From contig JADZEF010000040.1 in the NCBI GenBank assembly GCA_020850695.1, positions 1 through 64,000 on the forward strand: a DNA stretch of 64,000 nucleotides. The letters are read 5' to 3'. The notes under the pieces are model-generated. The model did no database searches, was not told where the DNA came from, and saw nothing but the letters and a program-made list of their open reading frames with translations. The stretch comes from Planctomycetaceae bacterium. GTDB lineage: Bacteria > Planctomycetota > Planctomycetia > Planctomycetales > Planctomycetaceae. The translations under genes were made by a program, and so were the position numbers. Numbering within the stretch: position 1 is the stretch's first letter; the number at the start of each line of letters is the position of its first letter. Shown piece after piece: positions 9,539-14,454 of this stretch.

Positions 9539-9655
9539 ATGCAAACCTTCGATCAAGCCATGTCGACCGCACAACTCGCCATCCTGGCCGCCGATTCGAT
9601 GCAGGTAGGGCTCGCGTATGCGATGTCCCATCTGGATCAGCTTCTCGCCGGATGA
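9539..9655 (+). CDS. Possible 38-residue small protein
   Basis: A short frame starts at the ATG at 9539 and reads MQTFDQAMSTAQLAILA then DSMQVGLAYAMSHLDQLLAG, an amphipathic helical sequence. It ends about 27 bases before a strong intrinsic terminator. A longer in-frame start at 9443 adds residues without clear character. A small protein or just a 3' UTR of the kinase transcript are both possible. There is no homology that I recognise. Confidence 0.35.
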   Translation: MQTFDQAMSTAQLAILAADSMQVGLAYAMSHLDQLLAG

Positions 9656-9681
9656 TGCCGCGTCTTCTCTGCGACCCGCAG

Positions 9682-9714
9682 AGGCCCGGCATCGTCAGGA
9701 TGCCGGGCCTTTTT
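9682..9714 (+). terminator. Rho-independent terminator
   Basis: A 12-bp GC-rich stem (aggcccggcatc with gatgccgggcct) with a 5-base loop is followed by a short T run at 9710-9714. It lies between the kinase/small frame and the first tRNA, so it insulates the tRNA array from upstream transcription. Confidence 0.85.
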
Positions 9715-9747
9715 CGTGCGCAGAGGCTTCTTGATTCTTCCGATCTT

Positions 9748-9819
9748 GTGCTCTTGGCCGAGCGGCAGAGGTTCCGGACTTCCAATCCGGCAAGGCGGGT
9801 TCAACTCCCGCAGAGCACT
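9748..9819 (+). tRNA. tRNA-Gly (TCC)
   Basis: A 72-base cloverleaf. The acceptor gtgctct pairs with agagcac and the discriminator is T. The anticodon stem ccgga/tccgg encloses loop cttccaa, giving anticodon TCC. The T arm is gcggg-ttcaact-cccgc. No CCA is encoded. It reads GGA codons and is the first member of the array. Confidence 0.9.
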
Positions 9820-9823
9820 TTAG

Positions 9824-9923
9824 GAAGTGGGTAGTGGATAGTTGGTAGTGGGTAGGCAGCAGAAGGCAGCGGAGCGTCAAGCCTCTTCTGGCTACCCATT
9901 ATCAACTGCCCACTACCCACTTC
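9824..9923 (+). repeat. Long inverted repeat, family A copy 1 (tRNA spacer)
   Basis: The left arm 9824-9855 and right arm 9892-9923 are 32-base near-perfect inverted repeats built from the motif GTGGGTAGT. Only about four positions differ, three of them G-T wobble pairs in RNA. The loop is about 36 bases and has a further small stem (cagaag/cttctg). It fills nearly all of the Gly-Gln spacer. Confidence 0.9.
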
Positions 9924-9928
9924 TCTCC

Positions 9929-10002
9929 TGCGGGATCGTCGCTGCTGGTAGCGATACCGGGCTCTGAACCCGGGGGCGCAGGTTCGATTCCTGCTCCCGC
10001 AA
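9929..10002 (+). tRNA. tRNA-Gln (CTG)
   Basis: A 74-base cloverleaf. The acceptor tgcggga pairs with tcccgca, a U1-A72 start typical of Gln, and the discriminator is A. The anticodon stem ccggg/cccgg has loop ctctgaa, giving anticodon CTG. The T arm is gcagg-ttcgatt-cctgc. It reads CAG. Confidence 0.92.
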
Positions 10003-10007
10003 TTTTG

Positions 10008-10104
10008 GTGGGTAGTGGGCAGTTGATAGTGGATAGCCAGAAGGGAGAGTTCAAGCTCTATCGCTTCTTCGCTGGCTACCCACTACCAACTATCCACTAC
10101 CCAC
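10008..10104 (+). repeat. Long inverted repeat, family A copy 2 (tRNA spacer)
   Basis: The arms 10008-10039 and 10073-10104 are 32 bases each and nearly perfect inverted copies (GTGGGTAGTGGGCAGTTGAT with its complement). The motif is the same as copy 1 with independent base changes, so the copies share origin but have drifted or been rearranged. It lies between tRNA-Gln and tRNA-Ser. Confidence 0.9.
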
Positions 10105-10109
10105 TCTCC

Positions 10110-10197
10110 GGAAGTCATCCGGCCGGATGAGGAGCCTGATTCGAAATCAGGTGGCGGGGACATTCCCCGCTTGTGGGTTCAAGTCCCACGGCTTCCG
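10110..10197 (+). tRNA. tRNA-Ser (CGA)
   Basis: An 88-base class II tRNA. The acceptor ggaagtc pairs with ggcttcc and the discriminator is G. The anticodon stem cctga/tcagg has loop ttcgaaa, giving anticodon CGA. A long variable arm (gcgggg acat tccccgc) is diagnostic of Ser. The T arm is gtggg-ttcaagt-cccac. It reads TCG. Confidence 0.93.
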
Positions 10198-10209
10198 CTC
10201 AAGATCCAA

Positions 10210-10324
10210 GGTGCGAAAAGGTATGAAGAGGTGCAAAGCGGTGTGAAATGGCAGGAGCTATTTTCGGAGATCAATCCTCCAGCCTCTTCACACCTCTTCG
10301 CACCATTTCTCACCTCTTCGCACC
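10210..10324 (+). repeat. Long inverted repeat, family B copy 1 (tRNA spacer)
   Basis: The arms 10210-10251 and 10283-10324 (42 bases each) are imperfect inverted repeats. Each arm is a run of 10-11-base units of the form GGTGYGAARA. The loop is about 31 bases. It has different sequence from family A but the same architecture and the same position between tRNAs. Confidence 0.88.
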
Positions 10325-10339
10325 CTGCTTCTTGCTTCT

Positions 10340-10412
10340 CGTCCCGTGGCCCAGCGGCAACGGCACCTCCCTCACATGGAGGCATTCGGTGGTTCGAGTC
10401 CACCCGGGACGA
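10340..10412 (+). tRNA. tRNA-Val (CAC)
   Basis: A 73-base cloverleaf. The acceptor cgtcccg pairs perfectly with cgggacg and the discriminator is A. The anticodon stem cctcc/ggagg has loop ctcacat, giving anticodon CAC. The T arm is ggtgg-ttcgagt-ccacc. It reads GTG. Confidence 0.9.
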
Positions 10413-10436
10413 CTCTTGGATTGTCTTGTTCGATTC

Positions 10437-10504
10437 GCGTGACTGACGCGCCACACCGCGTGGCGCCCGGCGGAAGTTGCGGGTTCGAGTCCCGCCGCAC
10501 GCGC
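10437..10504 (+). pseudogene. Degenerate tRNA-like sequence without a D arm
   Basis: An intact T arm (gcggg-ttcgagt-cccgc, 10479-10495) is followed by cgcacgc, of which five bases pair with gcgtg at 10437. Only about 41 bases lie between the acceptor strand and the T arm, too few for a D arm plus anticodon arm. The centre is a strong hairpin (gcgccac-accgc-gtggcgc). Its best 7-base loop (caccgcg) would give CCG with A at position 33. This looks like a deleted or rearranged tRNA, possibly once tRNA-Arg. A functional D-arm-less RNA cannot be excluded. Confidence 0.55.
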
Positions 10505-10505
10505 T

Positions 10506-10578
10506 GTGGCCGTCCTGTGCTGGTTCAGGACTCCGGCTGTGAACCGGGGTTACGGTGGTTCAATTCCGCCCGGTCACC
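10506..10578 (+). tRNA. tRNA-His (GTG)
   Basis: The acceptor gtggccg pairs with cggtcac and the discriminator is C, as expected for His. The anticodon stem is tccgg/ccggg with loop ctgtgaa, giving anticodon GTG. The T arm is ggtgg-ttcaatt-ccgcc. The base before position 1 is T, so the G-1 normally encoded by bacterial tRNA-His genes is absent from the DNA. It lies one base after the degenerate tRNA-like sequence. Confidence 0.92.
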
Positions 10579-10584
10579 TTGGCA

Positions 10585-10680
10585 AGTGGGTAACAATTAG
10601 TTGGTAGTGGGTAGCCAGAACAAAGCCGCTGACAGTTTTCTGGCTACCCACTACCCACTATCAACTACCCACTACCCACT
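10585..10680 (+). repeat. Long inverted repeat, family A copy 3 (tRNA spacer)
   Basis: The left arm 10585-10619 and the longer right arm about 10639-10680 carry the family A motif (GTAGTGGGTAGCCAGA against its complement). The left arm is shorter and contains an aacaatta interruption. The right arm has an extra ctaccca unit. It lies between tRNA-His and tRNA-Asp. Confidence 0.85.
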
Positions 10681-10687
10681 GAATTAC

Positions 10688-10762
10688 GTCCTCGTGGAGC
10701 AGCCCGGAGTGCTCGCCGCCCTGTCACGGCGGAGATCGCGAGTTCAAATCTCGTCGGGGACG
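10688..10762 (+). tRNA. tRNA-Asp (GTC)
   Basis: The acceptor gtcctcg pairs with cggggac and the discriminator is G. The anticodon stem ccgcc/ggcgg has loop ctgtcac, giving anticodon GTC. The T arm is gcgag-ttcaaat-ctcgt. The cloverleaf is normal and reads GAC/GAT. Confidence 0.93.
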
Positions 10763-10768
10763 CTCGAA

Positions 10769-10910
10769 GCGAAGTGCGAAAAGGTAAGAAGAGGTGCGAA
10801 AAGGTGTGAAGAGGCAGATCGAAAGAGCCGCGCCCAGCGAATTCGCTTCGCGGTGTTCCTGCCATTTCGCACCTCTTCACACCCTTTCGCACCTCTTCGC
10901 ACCCCGCTTC
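10769..10910 (+). repeat. Long inverted repeat, family B copy 2 (tRNA spacer)
   Basis: The left arm 10769-10817 and right arm 10859-10910 are about 50 bases each. They are made of GGTGCGAAAA / GGTGTGAAGA units and their complement. The loop holds a second palindrome, gcgaattcgc. It lies between tRNA-Asp and tRNA-Tyr. Confidence 0.88.
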
Positions 10911-10916
10911 CCCCCC

Positions 10917-10998
10917 GCGTCGGCTGGGCATTGGCGAGCCTCAGTGGCTGTAACCCACCTGTCTTCGGACTTTGGCGGTTCAACTCCGTCCCGACGCA
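10917..10998 (+). tRNA. tRNA-Tyr (GTA)
   Basis: A class II tRNA of 82 bases. The acceptor gcgtcgg pairs perfectly with ccgacgc and the discriminator is A. The anticodon stem gtgg/ccac has loop ctgtaac, giving anticodon GTA. The variable arm (ctgtcttcggacttt) is long, as in bacterial Tyr. The T arm is ggcgg-ttcaact-ccgtc. Confidence 0.92.
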
Positions 10999-11003
10999 CT
11001 CAC

Positions 11004-11076
11004 GGCCCGTTCTTCTAACGGTTCAGGATGCGAGCCCCTCAAGCTCGCAATGCGGGTTCGACTCCCGCACGGGTCG
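11004..11076 (+). tRNA. tRNA-Glu (CTC), C33 variant
   Basis: The acceptor ggcccgt pairs with acgggtc and the discriminator is G. The D arm (ttctaacggttcaggat) matches the bacterial Glu pattern. The anticodon stem cgagc/gctcg encloses ccctcaa, giving anticodon CTC but with C instead of the near-universal T at position 33. A sixth G-C pair extends the stem. The T arm is gcggg-ttcgact-cccgc. It reads GAG if functional. Confidence 0.85.
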
Positions 11077-11098
11077 CTCTCTTCGACGAAACACACAC

Positions 11099-11183
11099 GA
11101 CCAGGTGGTGGAACGGCAGACACACAGCGCTCAGAACGCTGCGCCTCGAAAGGGGCATGGGAGTTCAAGTCTCCCCTTGGTCA
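11099..11183 (+). tRNA. tRNA-Leu (CAG)
   Basis: A class II tRNA of 85 bases. The acceptor gaccagg pairs with cttggtc and the discriminator is A. The anticodon stem cagcg/cgctg has loop ctcagaa, giving anticodon CAG. A long variable arm follows (cgcctcgaaaggggcat). The T arm is gggag-ttcaagt-ctccc. It reads CTG, expected to be the main Leu codon here. Confidence 0.92.
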
Positions 11184-11187
11184 CTGG

Positions 11188-11311
11188 GGGCAGGGTGCGA
11201 ACGGGTATGAAAGGGTGTGAAAAGGTGCGAAGAGGCAGGAAAGCAATTCGTCTCAAGATCCTGCCTCTTCGCACCTATTCGTACCTCTTCACACCCCTTC
11301 GCACCGTGCCC
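11188..11311 (+). repeat. Long inverted repeat, family B copy 3 (tRNA spacer)
   Basis: The left arm 11188-11240 and right arm 11259-11311 (53 bases each) are inverted copies made of GGTGCGAAGA-type units, with a small loop of about 18 bases. This is the longest and most regular of the six spacer hairpins. It lies between tRNA-Leu(CAG) and the CAT tRNA. Confidence 0.9.
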
Positions 11312-11318
11312 TCCGCTC

Positions 11319-11387
11319 TGCGGGTGGGCCAGTGCTCAGCGGGGCCTCATAAGCCTTGCTCGCCGGGTGCGACCCCCGGACCCGCGA
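11319..11387 (+). tRNA. Aberrant tRNA-Met-like (CAT)
   Basis: A 69-base sequence. The acceptor tgcgggt pairs with acccgcg through a T1-G72 wobble, and the discriminator is A. The anticodon stem ggggc/gcctt has loop ctcataa, giving anticodon CAT. The T arm is ccggg-tgcgacc-cccgg, with G in place of T55. The D region (gccagtgctcagc) lacks the G18-G19 pair and folds poorly. The weak 1-72 pair recalls initiator tRNA, but the anticodon stem lacks the three consecutive G-C pairs of initiators. Met or lysidine-type Ile identity cannot be decided. Confidence 0.6.
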
Positions 11388-11436
11388 CTTGATGAACGAT
11401 GAAGAGTTCCGCGAGATTTCGCGGGCTCGTGACGGC

Positions 11437-11509
11437 CGGGTACGCCAATGGAAGAGCGGCGTGCTTGAGGTGCACGTGTTTGTGGGTTCGACTCCCACCT
11501 CGGTCACTT
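11437..11509 (+). tRNA. Aberrant tRNA with GAG anticodon and short variable loop
   Basis: A good 73-base class I cloverleaf. The acceptor ggccggg pairs with ctcggtc and the discriminator is A. T8-A9 are present. The D loop contains GG. The anticodon stem cgtgc/gcacg has loop ttgaggt, giving anticodon GAG. The variable loop is only tgttt. The T arm is gtggg-ttcgact-cccac. GAG would mean Leu (CTC/CTT), but bacterial Leu tRNAs are class II with a long arm. Amino-acid identity is therefore uncertain. It ends 18 bases before the RNA ligase start codon. Confidence 0.75.
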
Positions 11510-11527
11510 TGGAGTATTGGTGACATC

Positions 11528-12184
11528 ATGGCGGCAACGCCTCTGACCTATCCCAAGATCCCCGGATCCAAAGGCTGTCCTGGCACGCAGTGCATCGCCT
11601 TTGAAAAGTACGACGGAACCAACCTTCATTGGACCTGGGACCGTGACTTCGGCTGGCACGAGTTCGGAACGCGACGCGACTCCTTCCAGTTGACACCGGA
11701 CGGAGTCTCGGAGTTCTGCAGAGCACACACAGAACTGAGGCGTGCCTCGGACATCTTCCGACAGACCATCGCCGACGGTATCGAAGCGGTCCTGAAATCA
11801 CATGGCGAATATCAGAAGGCTCAGGAAGTTCGCATCTTCACGGAGTTCCTCGGCCCTCGCTCATTCGCCGGACGGCATCAGGCAGACGACGACCATTATC
11901 TCAAGCTCTTCGATGTGGAGATTGTCGGGAATGGCATCGTCCCACCGCTGCGCTTCGTTGAGGACTTCCAACACCTCGCGATCGCTCGCGTGATCTACCG
12001 GGGACGGCTGACGGGACGATTCGCTGAAGACGTCAGACAGGGACGATATGGCGTTAATGAGGGCGTGGTATGCAAAGGAGGGACGGGAAAGTCAGATCTC
12101 TGGATGGCCAAGATCAAGACCAATGCGTATCTCGAACGACTGAAGCAGGCGTTCGCAGACCGCTGGGAAGAGTATTGGGAGTAG
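11528..12184 (+). CDS. RNA ligase (nucleotidyltransferase superfamily) inside the tRNA array
   Basis: This 218-residue protein has the ordered motifs of ATP-dependent RNA ligases. Motif I is EKYDGTN with the adenylated lysine at residue 27. An FGTRRD segment corresponds to motif Ia. Motif III is RIFTEFLGPRSF, IIIa is LKLFDVE, IV is NEGVVCKGG and V is WMAKIKT. It has little beyond the catalytic core, so it is a minimal ligase of the Rnl2/PF09414 type. Such enzymes seal 3'-OH/5'-phosphate breaks in RNA and act in tRNA repair in phages. The ATG at 11528 is the first in-frame start after the upstream tRNA. The stop codon lies 4 bases before tRNA-Thr, so the gene must share transcripts with tRNAs. 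Substrate is inferred, not shown. No end-healing kinase/phosphatase is next to it. Confidence 0.88.
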   Translation: MAATPLTYPKIPGSKGCPGTQCIAFEKYDGTNLHWTWDRDFGWHEFGTRRDSFQLTPDGVSEFCRAHTELRRASDIFRQTIADGIEAVLKSHGEYQKAQEVRIFTEFLGPRSFAGRHQADDDHYLKLFDVEIVGNGIVPPLRFVEDFQHLAIARVIYRGRLTGRFAEDVRQGRYGVNEGVVCKGGTGKSDLWMAKIKTNAYLERLKQAFADRWEEYWE

Positions 12185-12188
12185 GCCG

Positions 12189-12259
12189 GGTCTTCAGGTG
12201 TTCCGGCGGCACGCCGCATTGGTAGGGCGGAAGACCGGGTTCAATTCCCGGGAGGACCT
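12189..12259 (+). tRNA. tRNA-Thr (GGT)
   Basis: The acceptor ggtcttc pairs with gaggacc and the discriminator is T. The anticodon stem is ccgca/ggcgg with one A-G mismatch at its base near the loop. The loop ttggtag gives anticodon GGT. The T arm is ccggg-ttcaatt-cccgg. The D stem has only three pairs. It starts 4 bases after the RNA ligase stop codon, so its processing must cut close to the mRNA end. It reads ACC/ACT. Confidence 0.82.
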
Positions 12260-12272
12260 TTTTCGACAACAC

Positions 12273-12345
12273 GGGCTGGCATGTTCCTTGGGGGCGACTG
12301 ATCCTTGCAAGATCGGTGCGGTGGGTTCGATTCCCATCCGGTCCA
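12273..12345 (+). tRNA. tRNA-Ala (TGC)
   Basis: The acceptor gggctgg pairs with ccggtcc with two wobbles, and the discriminator is A. The anticodon stem tgatc/gatcg has loop cttgcaa, giving anticodon TGC. The T arm is gtggg-ttcgatt-cccat. Position 8 is C rather than T, and the D stem (gtt/gac) is short, so the D arm is divergent. The usual Ala G3-T70 wobble is present. It is the last element of the array. Confidence 0.78.
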
Positions 12346-12385
12346 TTCAATGACGTAACTGTGATGCGCCGGGTGACGGCGATGC

Positions 12386-14260
12386 TCAATCGCCGCTGCG
12401 CTTCTTGAGCGCTTCCTCGCGGGCTCGCTTCCGCTCGACAATCCGCTCGATCGAATCGCTCGGGATCGCCGCAATGAGGCGCTTGGTGTAGGCGTCTTTC
12501 GGATCGGCATAGATGGCGTCCGACGGGCCGAACTCGACGATCTTACCCTTGTTCATGACGGCCATCATGTCCGACATGAACTTCACCACGCTCAGGTCGT
12601 GGCTGATGAAGATGTAGGTCAGGCCGCGCTGCTCCTGCAGCCGTTTCAGCAGGTTAAGCACCTGGGCCTGGACCGAGACGTCGAGGGCGGAGACCGATTC
12701 GTCGCAGATGATGAACTCGGGTTCGACCGCCCACGCGCGGGCGATGCACAGCCGCTGCCGCTGGCCGCCGGAGAATTCGTGCGGGTAGCGACCGAGATGC
12801 ATCGGCAGCAGGCCCACCTCGCTCAACAGTGAAGCCGCCTTGTCGCGACGGTCGCGGGCCGACTTGCCCAGCCCATGCACCGACATGGCTTCCGTCAGCA
12901 TCGACTCGACCGTCATGCGGGGATTGAGCGACGCATACGGATCCTGAAAGACGATCGTGATCCGTCGCCGCAAGTCACGCAGCGCCCGTCCCGCAAGCTG
13001 CGACAGCGGTTGACCGTCGAACGTCACGTTGCCTCCGGTCATCGAAATCAACCGCAGGATCGCTCGTCCCGTGGTCGTCTTCCCGCATCCTGACTCGCCC
13101 ACCAGTCCCAGTGTCTGCCCGCGGAACACTTCGAAGCTGATCCCGTCGACCGCTTTCACGAAGTCGACGGTACGTCGCAGCATTCCTTTCTTGATCGGGA
13201 AGTAGACCTTCAGGTCGTTCACGCTCAAGAGCGGCGTTTGCCCCTCGGGGATTGCGGTCGCCCCGGCCGGCAGTTTGGCAGGATCGAACGGGTGGCCGAT
13301 CCGCTCGAGAACCGACTTCGGATGCAGGAGCCGCCCGCGCCCCTGGGTCGACAGCGACTTCAGCCGCGCCTCGTCGAGCGGTTTCTCGACAATTCGTAGT
13401 TCCCCTCCTTCCTCCTTCACGTCCATGAAGTCGGCGACCGTCGGCAGGACGCGGTAAGGCGTGTCGAGACGCGGACGGCAGGCCAGCAGCCCCTTGGTAT
13501 AAGGGTGCTTCGGCTTCTGGAAGATGTTGAGGACCGTGTCGTACTCGACCACCTTGCCGCGGAACATCACCGCCACTTCGTCCGCGATTTCCGCAATCAC
13601 GCCCAGGTCATGCGTGATGAACAGGATCGACATGCCCCGCTGATCGCGCAGGCGGCGGATCAGATCGAGGATCTGCGCCTGGATGGTGACGTCGAGCGCC
13701 GTGGTCGGTTCGTCGGCGATCAGCAGCTTCGGGTTGCAGCAGAGCGCCATCGCAATCATGACGCGCTGCTTCTGACCTCCCGACATTTCGTGCGGGTAGC
13801 TGTCCACACGCGTCGCCGCATCCGGAATGCCGACTTCCTCGAAGAGCTTGATCGTCCGCTCGCGGGCTTCCTCGTCCGAGACGTCCTGATGGAGCTTGAT
13901 CGCTTCCATCACCTGCCAGCCCACCCGGTAGACAGGGTTCAGCGACGTCCCCGGCTCCTGAAAGATCATGCTGACGTCGCGCCCGCGGATGGCGGGCATC
14001 TCCTTCGCCGGCAGCCGCACCAGGTCGCGTCCCAGCAGCGAAATGCTTCCTGCTTCGATCTTCGCCGAAAATTCCGGCAGCAGCCGCATGATGGTCAGCG
14101 ACGTGACCGACTTCCCCGATCCGGACTCGCCGACCAGCCCCAGCGTCTGCCCTTCGCGGATCTGGATGCTGACGTCGTCGACCGCCTTCACCGTCTGGCC
14201 GTCGGTGTGGAAGTACGTCTTCAGTCCGCGGATGTCGAGAAGCGGCGGGGCGGCGGTCAT
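12386..14260 (-). CDS. Fused oligopeptide ABC transporter ATP-binding protein (DppD-DppF type)
   Basis: This 624-residue protein contains two ABC ATPase domains in one chain. The first (about 5-330) has Walker A GESGSGKS, signature MSGGQKQR and Walker [13 protein letters not shown]. The second (about 350-600) has [16 protein letters not shown] and [12 protein letters not shown]. The order and the C-terminal Asn-Pro-type sequences match the DppD and DppF subunits of peptide/nickel importers, usually separate genes of about 330 residues each. No permease or binding-protein gene is adjacent. The ATG at 14260 begins [13 protein letters not shown], the normal start. It ends 40 bases from the last tRNA, on the opposite strand. 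Confidence 0.92.
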   Translation of the reverse strand: MTAAPPLLDIRGLKTYFHTDGQTVKAVDDVSIQIREGQTLGLVGESGSGKSVTSLTIMRLLPEFSAKIEAGSISLLGRDLVRLPAKEMPAIRGRDVSMIFQEPGTSLNPVYRVGWQVMEAIKLHQDVSDEEARERTIKLFEEVGIPDAATRVDSYPHEMSGGQKQRVMIAMALCCNPKLLIADEPTTALDVTIQAQILDLIRRLRDQRGMSILFITHDLGVIAEIADEVAVMFRGKVVEYDTVLNIFQKPKHPYTKGLLACRPRLDTPYRVLPTVADFMDVKEEGGELRIVEKPLDEARLKSLSTQGRGRLLHPKSVLERIGHPFDPAKLPAGATAIPEGQTPLLSVNDLKVYFPIKKGMLRRTVDFVKAVDGISFEVFRGQTLGLVGESGCGKTTTGRAILRLISMTGGNVTFDGQPLSQLAGRALRDLRRRITIVFQDPYASLNPRMTVESMLTEAMSVHGLGKSARDRRDKAASLLSEVGLLPMHLGRYPHEFSGGQRQRLCIARAWAVEPEFIICDESVSALDVSVQAQVLNLLKRLQEQRGLTYIFISHDLSVVKFMSDMMAVMNKGKIVEFGPSDAIYADPKDAYTKRLIAAIPSDSIERIVERKRAREEALKKRSGD

Positions 14261-14454
14261 GGGTGAATCAATGCGTCCCGTGGCAGGTATCGGCAGAGGT
14301 TGCGTGACGTAGTGATAGCGTGCGGGCCACGGCAGTGAAAGAGACGTTGTGGTCACCCTTTCTGCCACGACCGTGGAGTGCCGCTCCCTCCAATCACAAT
14401 CTCCTACGGATTACCATCAGCGGTTGATTGGAATTTGTTTCAGGAGCTCGCCCC

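Noticed and set aside
10437-10578. Circularly permuted or split tRNA
   Set aside because: The ligase nearby made this attractive, but no 5' half matching the orphan T arm and acceptor was found on either side. A deleted tRNA is simpler.
11437-11509. Selenocysteine tRNA
   Set aside because: I first tried a 9-bp acceptor fold. The sequence folds better as a normal 7-bp acceptor tRNA, and the anticodon is GAG, not TCA.
9748-12345. CRISPR array
   Set aside because: The repeated spacer motifs are inverted, differ in sequence and alternate with tRNAs. There are no regular direct repeats and no cas genes.
9748-12345. Recent prophage or integrative element carrying the tRNAs
   Set aside because: No integrase, attachment-site duplication or phage genes lie within the window. 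It remains possible for an old insertion but cannot be supported.
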